Assembly (NCBI GenBank): GCA_030823955.1
Contig: JAVBYO010000036.1
Coordinates: forward strand, 62,001 to 126,000
DNA from: Gallionellaceae bacterium
GTDB lineage: Bacteria; Pseudomonadota; Gammaproteobacteria; Burkholderiales; Gallionellaceae
Direction: 5' to 3'
DNA: 64,000 nucleotides
This document shows, in pieces, positions 50,778 through 60,021 of the stretch (its first letter is position 1; every line of letters starts with the position of its first letter). The position numbers and the translations under genes were made by a program. The notes beneath the pieces were generated by a model. It made no database searches and had not been told where the DNA came from. It saw only the letters and a list, made by a program, of their open reading frames with translations.

Positions 50778-53700
50778 TCAGGAGCGTTCCCGCACTTGGG
50801 CTTCGAACTGTACCAGCGGCACCGGCTTGCCGAAGAAATAACCCTGATAAACCATACATCCGTTCTGTTCGAGGAAAACCAACTGAGCCTCGGTCTCCAC
50901 ACCCTCGGCGATGACCTCGTGCTTGAAGTTCTTCGCCATATCGATGATGCTGCGCACCATCCCTGCGTCACCCGGATCGCTGGCGATGTCGCGAACGAAA
51001 CTCTGGTCGATCTTGAGCTGGTCCAGGGGCAATCGCTTGAGATAAGACAAAGAGGAATATCCCGTCCCGAAATCGTCCAGCGATAGTTTCACCCCCAGAG
51101 TGCGCAACGCCGACATCTTCGCCGTCACATCGTCGATATCGTTCAGTACCACGCCCTCCGTCAGTTCCAGTTTCAAGCGGCCAGGTTCGACCCCATGTTT
51201 GCGCAGCATCGCGGTGACCTGTTCGACGAAGCCGTGCATACGGAACTGGTTCGCACTCACGTTCATCGCCAACGTCAGCTGGCGCATGCGCGCATCACTG
51301 TCCCATACCGCCAATTGCGTACAGACCGTCTCCAATACCCAGTCGCCGATCTCCAGGATCAACGAACTGTCTTCAGCCACCGGGATGAACTGGGCTGGAG
51401 ACACCATGCCGCGCTGCGGATGGATCCAGCGCAGCAGCCCTTCGGCCCCGACTGGTCGGTGTTGCCTATCCACTTGTATCTGGTAGTACAGCTGCAACTC
51501 ATGGTTGTCGATGGCACGGCGCAGGTCGTTCTCCAGTGTCGCCCGCGTCTCCAGATCCTTTTGCAGACTCGGGTCATAGAAACGCACCGTATTGCGCCCG
51601 GCATTTTTGGCTTGATACATCGCCGCATCGGCATGTTTGACCAGTTCATCCATCGTTTCTTCGCCATCATGGAACAGGCTGATACCGATACTGGGGGAAC
51701 TATAGTGCTCATGGCCCTTGAGCACATAAGCGCGGGCCAATGCTTCGCGGATCTTTTCCGCCACCAGACCTGCCTTGCGCGAGGCATCCTCCCTGTCGGT
51801 GCCGGTCCCTTCCAGCAATACCACAAACTCGTCCCCGCCCAAACGGGCCACCGTGTCGATCTCGCGCACACAAGATTTGATACGCTGTGCCACCTCGACC
51901 AGCAACAGGTCGCCATAATCGTGGCCCAGAGTATCGTTCAGCAATTTGAAGCGATCCAGATCGATGAACAGCAGCGCACCGTGGTCATCATGGCGGGCCG
52001 ATGCCTGCAAGGCGGCATATAACCTGTCCTGGAACAAACGCCGATTGGGCAGTTGCGTCAATGCGTCGTAGAACGCCAGATTGCGTATCTCCTCCTCGGC
52101 CATCTTGCGCGCAGTGATATCGCTGAAGATGGCGACATACTGTGTCACCACACCCGCACCATCCTTCACCGCCGTGATGGTCAGCCATTTCGGGTAGATA
52201 TCGCCGTTCTTGCGCCGGTCCCATATCTCACCGGCCCAGGAGCCGGTCCGGGATATCTGCTGCCACATCGCGGCATAAAATTCTTTATCCTGCCGCCCAG
52301 AACTCATCATGCGCGGGTTCTTGCCCAGCACCTCCTCCGCGCTGTAACCGGTGATCTCCGTGAATGCCTTATTGACGCGGACGATATTGGAGTTCACGTC
52401 GGTGATAAGAATGGCATCGTGAGTCTCGAAGGCGGCCGCAGCGATACGCAACTCTTGCTCGGCACGTTTGCGCTCGGAGATATCGCGACTGAACACAAAC
52501 AGCTTTTTTTCTTCCTGCATCCGGGTGACCACCACCTCGATATCGAGCACCACACCGTCCTTGCGGCGATGTTTGGTCTCGAAACGGTCACTCCCCTCGC
52601 GCATGATCTTGTCGATATGTGCCCGCGTATCCTCCGGCTTCTCTGTCGCCTCCAGTTGGCTGATGTGCATCCCCTGCAGCTCCTGCACCGTATAGCCGGA
52701 AATATCGGCATAGGCCCGATTGGCCTCGAGCAAGCGCCCCTGCATGTCGGTGACCCAGAAGCCGTCCGCGGTGGTCTCAATCACCTGCTTGTAACTGCGC
52801 AGCGCAGTCTCGGCTGTCTTGCGCTCCGTGACATCCGCGAACACGGTGGCAAACTGGTTTTTGGCGGGAGAGAACACCGAGATGGAAAAGTCTATTCCCA
52901 TCGGTTCGAATCTCGTGTCGAAATGGGAGGAGTATCCCGTGAGCGCCACGCCCGCATACAACTCCAGATAGGGAGGCTCGCCGGTTCCGTAGAGCTCGCT
53001 GGCCCTGCGACCGACCACATCCTGGCGGCGCAAGCCGGTAATGGCCTCATACGCGGCATTGATGTCCAGCAGGATGTAGTCGGCAGGCTTGCCCGACTCG
53101 TCCAGTAGCAGTTCGTGCAACGCCACACCTTCCGTCATGCTGTCGTACAGGGCATGGAATTTTCTCTCGCTGTCCGCCAGCACATGTTCGGCCCGTTTGC
53201 GCTCGGTGATGTCGCGACTGGCTGCATAGAGGTAACCCTTGCCATCGATCTCGACCCCATTGATGCATATCTCCACGTTGAGCAGGCTGCCGTCCTTGCG
53301 ACGGTGAACGGTTTCTATCATTCCGTTGTGGCCTATGAGTTGGGGAAACTGGGCACGCAATTCTTCGGCTGAGAATTTTCCGTCCCAATCGCGCACATTC
53401 AGCCGTAGCGCCTCTTCGCGGGTATAACCCAGCATTTTGCAAAAGGTATCGTTGACATCGAGCACGTTGCCGCCGGTATCCATCACATGGATGCCTTCCA
53501 TCGAGTTCAGCATCAGCGACTGGTTGCGCCGCAGCAGATTCTCCGTGATACGCACATTTTCGTGCTGCTCAGTGATATCCAAACCCAGGCCGACCAGCAC
53601 GGGCTCCCCCTCTCGTGCGATCCGTCTTCCGGTAAAGTGATAAGGAATCCTGACTCCATCCTTTGTCACCATATCCGCTTCTACCGACACCTCCCCGGTT

Positions 53701-55133
53701 TCGAACACGGCACGTATGGCTGTTTCGATACGGCTCTTGTCCTCCCCTAAGAAAAGATCCAGAGGAGAGATCCGGCCCAGCTCTTCAGCATCGCGCTGCG
53801 ACACACGCTCAAAATTGCGATTCCACATCAGGAAGCGCCCATGCCTGTCGATCATGTAGAAGACGCCGGGAAGCGCGTCAATCAACTCCTTGCGGAAGGT
53901 ATTCTCCTGCTCGATCAACTCGTTTCCGGACAATTTTTCCAGCATCGTATTGAGCGCATCGGCGAGTTCGCCGATCTCGCCCCCCTGCTCAGCCAGACGT
54001 ATCTCGCGTCTGCCGGCAGATATCTCGCGCGCCGCTGCCGTGATACGCCGCAACGGGAAAAAAGCCCTGCGTACGACCAAGGCGGAAATCCCCCCCACCA
54101 ATACCATCGCCAGCAACACATCCAACAGGCTGGGCAATGACAATCCTTTCGACTGCACTTTGATGATGTCTGCCGGTAAATGGTAGGCCAATAGCAGGAA
54201 ATGGGATGGATCCGTCTCATCGAACGAGACTCGTTTGGCTGCCAGATGGTCGGTTTCAGTGTCAGCCGATACCGATGTCAGGGGAAGAAGGTCGCTCCCC
54301 TGAGTTTCAAACAAGGGCTTCAGCAGGGGAAAATCGTCGATGATGGTGCCGTGACTGCCGCCCGTTTCGAACGCGAACGCATGTCCGGCATCCGGATGAA
54401 ACAGATAATTCCCGTGATAGTCCGCGATATAGGCCTGCACTCCGTCGGGCAGACCGCCCTTGACTGAGGCGAACAAAGGACGCACGTCCTTGTTGATGAC
54501 AATCACACCGAAGGGGGTTCCGTTCATATCGAATACTGGTGTGACCGCACGCAAAGTAGGCCGTTGCGGTTGTTCATTCTTGCCGTGTTCTTGGTTAAGG
54601 GTGAACTCGGACAGAAAAACTTCCCCGGCTTTTCTACTCAGCCCGGCCTTGAAATAATCCCGCTCCCCCTTGGCCTGCAAGCCCACTCGTGTGATCACCT
54701 CGATACCAGAGCCGTTGCGATCCACCCGAACCAGCTCGCGCCCGCCATTCGCCACACCGATATAACGCACCTGAAAATAGTCGGGATGTGTGCGCAGGAA
54801 GGCCGCGAATATCTCCTGCAACCGCGCCTCCCACCTCTCGTAGGGATTGTTGTCGCGCGCATCAAAACCGTGATTGGCTGTGGCGCGGATCAAACCGGAC
54901 ACCGGCGGTGTATTGGCCAGGAACACCACATCCTGCCGCAAGGTCTCGATGGATTGTTTCAGACGCACATTCTCGACTTGCAATGCAACATCGAGATCTG
55001 CGCGACGCTCATTCAGATAAGCCAGATGCAGACGATCATTCTCTCTATTCACCCACACCAGGGTACCGAGTACCACCACGGCCAACACCCCGGCAGTGAT
55101 GCGGGCATACAGACCGATGTTCTTGAGTTTCAT
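50778..55133 (-). CDS. Large membrane sensor with five PAS, GGDEF and EAL domains
   Basis: 1451-residue bifunctional c-di-GMP enzyme. Order (approximate): helix 8-27; periplasmic double-Cache-like sensor 28-330; helix 335-358; HAMP 360-410; PAS domains around 425-545, 550-670, 675-800, 805-925 and 930-1050; GGDEF 1055-1215 with intact GGDEF and an RxxD inhibitory site (REID); EAL 1225-1451. The EAL signature reads EGLLRW instead of EALLRW, but the catalytic Glu and the later residues (NVSANQF, ELTEGV, DDFGTGYSSL, KIDQSFV, AEGVET) remain, so phosphodiesterase activity is plausible. The start at 55133 overlaps the udg stop (ATGA). Confidence 0.92.
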   Translation of the reverse strand: MKLKNIGLYARITAGVLAVVVLGTLVWVNRENDRLHLAYLNERRADLDVALQVENVRLKQSIETLRQDVVFLANTPPVSGLIRATANHGFDARDNNPYERWEARLQEIFAAFLRTHPDYFQVRYIGVANGGRELVRVDRNGSGIEVITRVGLQAKGERDYFKAGLSRKAGEVFLSEFTLNQEHGKNEQPQRPTLRAVTPVFDMNGTPFGVIVINKDVRPLFASVKGGLPDGVQAYIADYHGNYLFHPDAGHAFAFETGGSHGTIIDDFPLLKPLFETQGSDLLPLTSVSADTETDHLAAKRVSFDETDPSHFLLLAYHLPADIIKVQSKGLSLPSLLDVLLAMVLVGGISALVVRRAFFPLRRITAAAREISAGRREIRLAEQGGEIGELADALNTMLEKLSGNELIEQENTFRKELIDALPGVFYMIDRHGRFLMWNRNFERVSQRDAEELGRISPLDLFLGEDKSRIETAIRAVFETGEVSVEADMVTKDGVRIPYHFTGRRIAREGEPVLVGLGLDITEQHENVRITENLLRRNQSLMLNSMEGIHVMDTGGNVLDVNDTFCKMLGYTREEALRLNVRDWDGKFSAEELRAQFPQLIGHNGMIETVHRRKDGSLLNVEICINGVEIDGKGYLYAASRDITERKRAEHVLADSERKFHALYDSMTEGVALHELLLDESGKPADYILLDINAAYEAITGLRRQDVVGRRASELYGTGEPPYLELYAGVALTGYSSHFDTRFEPMGIDFSISVFSPAKNQFATVFADVTERKTAETALRSYKQVIETTADGFWVTDMQGRLLEANRAYADISGYTVQELQGMHISQLEATEKPEDTRAHIDKIMREGSDRFETKHRRKDGVVLDIEVVVTRMQEEKKLFVFSRDISERKRAEQELRIAAAAFETHDAILITDVNSNIVRVNKAFTEITGYSAEEVLGKNPRMMSSGRQDKEFYAAMWQQISRTGSWAGEIWDRRKNGDIYPKWLTITAVKDGAGVVTQYVAIFSDITARKMAEEEIRNLAFYDALTQLPNRRLFQDRLYAALQASARHDDHGALLFIDLDRFKLLNDTLGHDYGDLLLVEVAQRIKSCVREIDTVARLGGDEFVVLLEGTGTDREDASRKAGLVAEKIREALARAYVLKGHEHYSSPSIGISLFHDGEETMDELVKHADAAMYQAKNAGRNTVRFYDPSLQKDLETRATLENDLRRAIDNHELQLYYQIQVDRQHRPVGAEGLLRWIHPQRGMVSPAQFIPVAEDSSLILEIGDWVLETVCTQLAVWDSDARMRQLTLAMNVSANQFRMHGFVEQVTAMLRKHGVEPGRLKLELTEGVVLNDIDDVTAKMSALRTLGVKLSLDDFGTGYSSLSYLKRLPLDQLKIDQSFVRDIASDPGDAGMVRSIIDMAKNFKHEVIAEGVETEAQLVFLEQNGCMVYQGYFFGKPVPLVQFEAQVRERS

Positions 55134-55873
55134 GCGCTCATCCTTTGCACGGCGAACAACAGATCCTGCCACGCTTTGGCTTTTTCAGAAGGACTGCGCA
55201 ACAGATAGGAAGGATGATAGGTGACGATGAGCGGCGTCCCCCGGTAGTCATGTACTGAACCTCGGAAAGAACCCAGCGTGGCCTCGCGTCCGAGCAGCGA
55301 GGTAGCTGCGGTCTTGCCCAGCGCCACGATCAGCTTGGGCTGGATCAGGGCGATCTGCTGCTGAAGATAAGGCAAGCAGGTCGCAATCTCATCCGCTTCC
55401 GGGGTGCGATTGTTGGGCGGGCGGCATTTGACGATATTGGCGATATAGACATTCTGTCCGCGCTTCAACTTGATCGCGGCCAGCATGTTGTCGAGCAGCT
55501 TGCCCGCCTGCCCCACGAAAGGTTCGCCACGCTCATCCTCGTCCGCGCCCGGCCCTTCGCCCACGAACAACCAGTCGGCCTGTTCGTCGCCCACCCCGAA
55601 CACAGTCTGGATACATCCCGCACGCAGCTTGCAGGCGGTGCAGTCGTGTACCTGCGCCTTCAACGTATCCCAGTCCACCCTCTCCGTCACAGGAAGACTC
55701 TGTTCCGTGCTGACAGCGGGGGCGGCGGCCATGGCAGGCATCACGGCAGGAGCGATATCCTGCGTGGCGGCCAGTCGCCCGACATGCGGCGGCTCCGCAA
55801 CAGGCATGTTGCGCCGCACCCACAACGGGTGGAGATTGAGTTCGCGTAATACGGCTTCATCACGGATATTCAC
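55130..55873 (-). CDS. Family 4 uracil-DNA glycosylase (iron-sulfur)
   Basis: Removes uracil from DNA. The 247-residue protein has a variable N-terminal ~65 residues, then the [4Fe-4S] cysteines (CTACKLRAGC, NIVKCRPP and CLPYL), motif GEGPGADEDERGEPFVGQAG with the catalytic region, and motif HPSYLLR. It lies between rimI and the large c-di-GMP gene with ATGA-type overlaps at both ends, so rimI, udg and the sensor gene are one transcript. The extended Pro/Ala N-terminus is common in proteobacterial members. Confidence 0.9.
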   Translation of the reverse strand: MNIRDEAVLRELNLHPLWVRRNMPVAEPPHVGRLAATQDIAPAVMPAMAAAPAVSTEQSLPVTERVDWDTLKAQVHDCTACKLRAGCIQTVFGVGDEQADWLFVGEGPGADEDERGEPFVGQAGKLLDNMLAAIKLKRGQNVYIANIVKCRPPNNRTPEADEIATCLPYLQQQIALIQPKLIVALGKTAATSLLGREATLGSFRGSVHDYRGTPLIVTYHPSYLLRSPSEKAKAWQDLLFAVQRMSA

Positions 55874-56307
55874 AGTTCCCGTCCCATCAAAATGGCATCT
55901 TCGCGTCCATTCTGCGCCGGATAATAATCCCGGCGCAATCCGATCTGCACAAATCCCTGCGCGCGATACAGCGCAATGGCGGACGCGTTGGAGGCACGCA
56001 CTTCCAGCACCACCCGTTGTTTATCCAGCCGTGCAGCGGCCTCCAGCAACAGCGCCAGCACGGCTCGACCGTATCCCCGGCGCTGATACGGCGCTGCAAT
56101 ACCGATATCAAGCAATTCGGCTTCGTCCACCCCCGGCATCAACACCGCGTAACCGATCACTCTGCTGTCCAGTTCGGCGAGTTTACACACATAGCCGCTG
56201 CTCAAAGCATCACTGAAATTACCCCGCGTCCACGGATGGGCATGGATCTGCTGCTCGATAAGCAGCACAGCATCGATGTCACTGGCAGTCATGTCGCGCA
56301 GGATCAT
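55870..56307 (-). CDS. rimI: Ribosomal protein S18 alanine N-acetyltransferase
   Basis: 145-residue GNAT enzyme. The acetyl-CoA loop QRRGYGRAVL is at about 76-85, with AELLDIGIAAPY before it and YRAQGFVQIGLRRDYYP after it, as in RimI. It follows tsaB (100 bp upstream, with a 56-bp palindrome between) in the usual tsaB-rimI arrangement and overlaps udg by 4 bp. Confidence 0.92.
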   Translation of the reverse strand: MILRDMTASDIDAVLLIEQQIHAHPWTRGNFSDALSSGYVCKLAELDSRVIGYAVLMPGVDEAELLDIGIAAPYQRRGYGRAVLALLLEAAARLDKQRVVLEVRASNASAIALYRAQGFVQIGLRRDYYPAQNGREDAILMGREL

Positions 56308-56330
56308 ACGCTCACACCGAATCTCTCTTC

Positions 56331-56386
56331 GTAGGAGCGTGCCCTGTACGCGACAGCGCTCTGTCGCGTGCAGGGCACGCTCCTAC
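56331..56386. repeat. 56-bp palindromic repeat (family A, copy 3)
   Basis: Arms 56331-56353 and 56364-56386 with loop CAGCGCTCTG. One arm base differs (GTACGCGA for GCACGCGA). It lies between tsaB and rimI. Same length and loop size as the copies at 14216 and 18420. Confidence 0.9.
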
Positions 56387-56406
56387 AATTTGCTCACAGC
56401 TCAGCA

Positions 56407-57078
56407 TTATCTCTCGCTCGTTTTCAGCGCGACCTTGTCACGCAGATACAGCGGCAGCGCCTGCGCCGCATCCACCGCATTGCCTTTGGCGAAAGCGACG
56501 GCGGCGAGTTGTGCCACCGCCAGTGCTTGCGGCACCACACCGGCATCAACAGCGGACAAACTTCCGGCATAACGCGCGGACAGTGCACCTCCATCCAGGG
56601 CGAATCCGCTGCCCGCCCCGAACCAGCCCTGCCCCTCCAGCGGAAGAGCATCCGCCACCTTGCACAGACACGGCTCAACTGCGGCCAACCATCCCTCCGC
56701 ACTCTTCTGATACGCAGCAAGATAGATCTCGCCCATACGCGCATCCAGCGCAGTGATGACCTGAGCGTGACCGGACGCCTGCGCCAAAGCTTCCAGCGTA
56801 CACACGCCAACCACGTTCAAACCTGCCCCGAACGCCAAACCTTGCGCCACCCCGCAGGCGATACGCACGCCGGTGAATGAGCCGGGGCCTTTGCCGAACC
56901 CGATACCATCTAAATCCTGAATCCTCAATCCTGATTCCCGAAGTAAGGCATCCACCATCGCCATCAACACTTCGGAATGTTTTTGCCCGACCAGCTCGCA
57001 ACGCTCACTCATCACGCCGTCTTGCCATAACGCGACGGAGCAATATTCAGTGGAGGTTTCTATGGCAAGAATCTTCAA
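56407..57078 (-). CDS. tsaB: tRNA threonylcarbamoyladenosine synthesis protein TsaB
   Basis: 223-residue partner of TsaD in t6A37 formation. The start MKILAIETSTEYCSVAL and the segments GQKHSEVLMAMVDALL, GIGFGKGPGSFTGVRIACGVAQGLAFG and ITALDARMGEIYLAAY are diagnostic of TsaB. It is followed by rimI on the same strand. Downstream of its start codon on the plus strand lies a nested repeat element. Confidence 0.94.
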   Translation of the reverse strand: MKILAIETSTEYCSVALWQDGVMSERCELVGQKHSEVLMAMVDALLRESGLRIQDLDGIGFGKGPGSFTGVRIACGVAQGLAFGAGLNVVGVCTLEALAQASGHAQVITALDARMGEIYLAAYQKSAEGWLAAVEPCLCKVADALPLEGQGWFGAGSGFALDGGALSARYAGSLSAVDAGVVPQALAVAQLAAVAFAKGNAVDAAQALPLYLRDKVALKTSER

Positions 57079-57087
57079 GATAAAAAT

Positions 57088-57245
57088 CCACCACAGAGAC
57101 AGAGCGTGTGTTGTTGTGACTTTAGTCCCTTACAACCACGGCCTACTCCTTGCGGGTACAGAGACACAGAGAAAGAAAATACAAAATCAATGCGTTGGCT
57201 ATTTTTCCCTAAGATTCTCCTCTGTGTCTCTGTGTCTCTGTGGTG
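57088..57245. repeat. Inverted-repeat element copy 2, split by a second repeat
   Basis: The outer arms CCACCACAGAGAC (from 57088) and CTCTGTGTCTCTGTGGTG (to 57245) match the element at 46526. The left arm is broken after 57100 by a 61-bp segment (57100-57160) and resumes as AGAGACACAGAGAAAG. The inserted 61 bp match the reverse complement of 57768-57828 at 52 of 61 positions. So one repeat family has inserted into another. Confidence 0.75.
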
Positions 57246-57252
57246 CATGGTT

Positions 57253-57723
57253 TTATACCAACAATAAAACGACTGCTTGCGCGCCGATACCCTCGCCGCG
57301 CCCGGCGTAACCCAATTTTTCAGTGGTGGTCGCCTTCACGTTCACCGCATTGAGCGCGATACCCAGATCGGCGGCGATATGGGCGATCATCTGCGGGATA
57401 TGTGGAGCCATCTTGGGAGCCTGCGCAATGATCGTGGCATCCAGATTACCGACACGATAACCCTCCACCGTAATCTTGCTCACCACGTCGCGCAACAGAA
57501 TGCGGCTGTCGATGTCTTTGAATTTTGCATCGGTATCGGCGAAATGTTTGCCGATATCCCCCAAAGCCGCCGCGCCCAAAATAGCGTCACAGATCGCGTG
57601 CAACAACACATCGGCGTCGGAATGACCGAGCAGACCTTTCTCATACGGGATATCCACGCCGCCGATGATGAGCTTACGCCCCGTCACCAGTTGATGAACA
57701 TCAAAACCTTGTCCGATTCTCAT
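57253..57723 (-). CDS. ispF: 2-C-methyl-D-erythritol 2,4-cyclodiphosphate synthase
   Basis: Fifth step of the MEP isoprenoid pathway. The 156-residue protein has zinc ligands in GFDVHQL (Asp8, His10) and His42-Ser43 in [14 protein letters not shown], then [12 protein letters not shown] and the C-terminal [17 protein letters not shown]. The start [10 protein letters not shown] at 57723 is fixed by the conserved N-terminus. In most proteobacteria ispD directly precedes ispF; here a repeat and an ATPase gene separate them. Confidence 0.96.
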   Translation of the reverse strand: MRIGQGFDVHQLVTGRKLIIGGVDIPYEKGLLGHSDADVLLHAICDAILGAAALGDIGKHFADTDAKFKDIDSRILLRDVVSKITVEGYRVGNLDATIIAQAPKMAPHIPQMIAHIAADLGIALNAVNVKATTTEKLGYAGRGEGIGAQAVVLLLV

Positions 57724-57754
57724 GGATGATTTCCTTGTTGAAGTTTTTCGTAGA

Positions 57755-57833
57755 GTGGGCACGTTGTTGTACCCGCAAGGGGTAGGCCGTGGCTGTAAGG
57801 GGATAAATCCCCAACAGCAAACGCTCTGCCCAC
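57755..57833. repeat. Palindromic repeat (family B) upstream of ispF
   Basis: GTGGGCA at 57755 and TGCCCAC ending 57833 bound a 79-bp element containing an inner hairpin GGGGATTTATCCCC (read on the minus strand). The 61-bp core 57768-57828 has a relative inside the element at 57088-57245, where the inner hairpin reads GACTTTAGTC; several differences preserve the pairing. Confidence 0.72.
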
Positions 57834-57887
57834 GCGGCAACTACCGTGAACATTAAACGCATGGACAGAAATCTGGCCACCCTACAT

Positions 57888-59111
57888 TTACATCAAAGCC
57901 AACGGCACAGCCCACAGCCGCTCGCCCATTGATAATACTTGCTCGCCGTCATACAGCACAATGCCGCTGGTGAAGTTTGTGCCGGTGAGTGATTGCAATT
58001 TTTGAAGTCCGCGAAAATCTGCCGAGGTGACCGAAGCTGCGGCTTTAACTTCAATGCCAATCAACTGGCGGTCGGTGCTTTCGAGGATGAAATCGACTTC
58101 GACTTGGTCTTTGTCGCGGTAGTGCAATAGCTGCCAAGGTTCGGGGGTGAGCGAGAGTGTCTTTGCCAGTTCGCCGCATACCCAACTTTCTAACGTAGCA
58201 CCAAAGCGCGCGCGATCAGTCAGGGCGCGTTCCGGAGTGAGCCGTACCAAACTGGCCTGCAAGCCAGCATCCAAAAAATGCAGCTTGGGGGTTTTTACAA
58301 GGCGGCTGAGTTCGTTGCCACTCCACGGCGCAACGCGTTTGATGAGGAACATATTTTCCAGTACGCCCAAATATTTTTGCGCGGTTTTGCTGTCCATGCC
58401 GAGCTGTCCGCCGATTTGGGTGAAGTTGACCAGTTGCCCGCTGAGTTGTGCCAGCACGGCCAGCAAGCGCGGCATGTCACTGAGTTTTTCAATGCTGCTC
58501 AGGTCGCGCACGTCGCGTTCTAAGAGTGCTTTCAAATAGGCGCTTGCCCAAGCGATACGCCGTGCTGCGGTAGGGCGCGCCAGCATTTCCGGGTAGCCGC
58601 CGTTGAGCACGCGGTTGATAAGCGTGGTTCCTTCTGGGGAGCGAATGCGTTCGCTAGGCCAGTTTTGCTCAAGCGCATAGTGTAAAAAATGATTGTCGCG
58701 CCGCTCGATTTCTGCCTGCATCAACGGCAGCAGGGTAAGGATTTCCATGCGTCCGGCAAGGCTGTCGGAGACCTCGGGAACGGCTAACAAGTTGGCTGAG
58801 CCAGTGAGTAAAAATCTTCCGGGGCGACGGTCTTGGTCGATAGAAAGTTTGATGGCGCGGAGTAATTCGGGCGCGTGCTGAATTTCATCAATGACAGCAC
58901 GATCCATGCGCTTAATAAACCCTGTCGGGTCTGCACGCACGGCAGTCAGTAAATTATCGTCGTCGAGGGTGAAGTAAGGAATGTCCTGCCCGTGCTGCTT
59001 AACCAAAGTGGTCTTGCCACATTGGCGCGGTCCGTTAATCAACACCACGGGTGTGTCGCCCAGTGCTTCATGAATGCGAGAGTCCAACAACCTTGGGTAT
59101 AAATCGGACAT
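57888..59111 (-). CDS. AAA ATPase with DUF4143 domain
   Basis: 407-residue protein: AAA_14 ATPase domain about 18-150 with Walker A GPRQCGKTT (27-35), Walker B RAVIDEIQHAP and sensor LLTGSANLL; then a DUF4143 domain about 200-360 with a winged-helix part and a PD-(D/E)xK-like end (DQVEVDFILE...IGIEVKAA). The family is widespread, mobile, and of uncertain role; links to toxin-antitoxin-like or archaeal ATPases have been proposed. It separates ispD from ispF, has 22-bp tandem repeats upstream, and is foreign to the pathway around it. Confidence 0.88.
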   Translation of the reverse strand: MSDLYPRLLDSRIHEALGDTPVVLINGPRQCGKTTLVKQHGQDIPYFTLDDDNLLTAVRADPTGFIKRMDRAVIDEIQHAPELLRAIKLSIDQDRRPGRFLLTGSANLLAVPEVSDSLAGRMEILTLLPLMQAEIERRDNHFLHYALEQNWPSERIRSPEGTTLINRVLNGGYPEMLARPTAARRIAWASAYLKALLERDVRDLSSIEKLSDMPRLLAVLAQLSGQLVNFTQIGGQLGMDSKTAQKYLGVLENMFLIKRVAPWSGNELSRLVKTPKLHFLDAGLQASLVRLTPERALTDRARFGATLESWVCGELAKTLSLTPEPWQLLHYRDKDQVEVDFILESTDRQLIGIEVKAAASVTSADFRGLQKLQSLTGTNFTSGIVLYDGEQVLSMGERLWAVPLALM

Positions 59112-59157
59112 TAACGTTTGAGTTCAATTTAGAGGTGGGCTGATAGTAACAGAATGG

Positions 59158-59223
59158 CGTCCAATCCGGAATGAAAATCCGTCCAATCTGGAATATAAGC
59201 CCGTCCAATCTGGAATGTATGGG
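59158..59223. repeat. Three 22-bp direct repeats upstream of the AAA/DUF4143 gene
   Basis: Units at 59158-59179, 59180-59201 and 59202-59223 share CGTCCAATCYGGAAT and differ in the last seven bases. They lie 46-112 bp upstream of the ATPase start and directly before the ispD stop. Regularly spaced direct repeats two helical turns apart could be binding sites. Confidence 0.8.
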
Positions 59224-59227
59224 ATAT

Positions 59228-59902
59228 TTACGCGTTCAATAGCAACTCCGCCAGCAGAATATCTTGCGGATAAGTCACTTTGAAATTGCTCGAATCACCC
59301 GCCACCAGCTTGGGATACAGACCCAGCGCCTCGATGGCGGAAGCCTCGTCGGTGACATTGCGGCATTGCTGCAAACCCTGCGCCAGCAGCCCGGCGCGGA
59401 ACATCTGCGGCGTCTGCGCCTGCCACAAGCCTTCGCGGCTCTCGGTGCAAGCGATGCGCTGCTGCGCGTCGGCACGTTTCAAGGTGTCTGCCACCGGCAC
59501 CGCGAGGATGCCACCCACCGCATCGTCACGCAGCTCGGTGATCAGTTTGTCGAGATGGGTCTGCGTCAGACAAGGACGGGCCGCATCGTGTACCAGCACC
59601 CAATCGTCCACATCCAACTCCGAGGCCAGCAAGCCGTTCGCCACGCTTTCGGCACGGGTGGCTCCGCCGCAGTACAAAGGCTCCAGCTTATTTCCGCAAT
59701 GCGACCAATCATAACGTTTGAAAAAATCATCGTCCGGTGCCAATACCACGAACACCGTGGTGATATGGGTACAGGCACTCAATGTGGTGAGCGCGTGATA
59801 GAGCATGGGATGCCCGGCCAGTTCGAGATATTGCTTGGGTAACTCGCTGCCCATACGGGAACCGGAGCCGGCGGCGGGAACTAGTGCGTAGAATTCAGAC
59901 AT
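59228..59902 (-). CDS. ispD: 2-C-methyl-D-erythritol 4-phosphate cytidylyltransferase
   Basis: Third step of the MEP pathway. The 224-residue protein has the CTP-binding loop [23 protein letters not shown] at 9-31, [10 protein letters not shown] near 105, and AQTPQMFR and [10 protein letters not shown] as expected. The gene is transcribed toward the ATPase and ispF. A weak hairpin follows tolC just upstream. Confidence 0.95.
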   Translation of the reverse strand: MSEFYALVPAAGSGSRMGSELPKQYLELAGHPMLYHALTTLSACTHITTVFVVLAPDDDFFKRYDWSHCGNKLEPLYCGGATRAESVANGLLASELDVDDWVLVHDAARPCLTQTHLDKLITELRDDAVGGILAVPVADTLKRADAQQRIACTESREGLWQAQTPQMFRAGLLAQGLQQCRNVTDEASAIEALGLYPKLVAGDSSNFKVTYPQDILLAELLLNA

Positions 59903-59985
59903 GGACGGATTGTAAAGGAATCTCCGCCCAAATGCCGCTGCCCCCTCATCTGCGGGGAAGCAGATTGACCGCTAGCAGAAGAAAT

Positions 59986-60008
59986 CTCCCCGCCGGAAAA
60001 ACGGGGAG
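59986..60008 (-). terminator. Possible terminator after the TolC-family gene
   Basis: On the minus strand CTCCCC and GGGGAG form a 6-bp stem around an 11-base loop, 14 bp after the stop of the TolC-family gene, followed by ATTTCTTC. The T-tract is poor, so this is tentative. Confidence 0.35.
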
Positions 60009-60021
60009 GTGGCGAAGGTGC

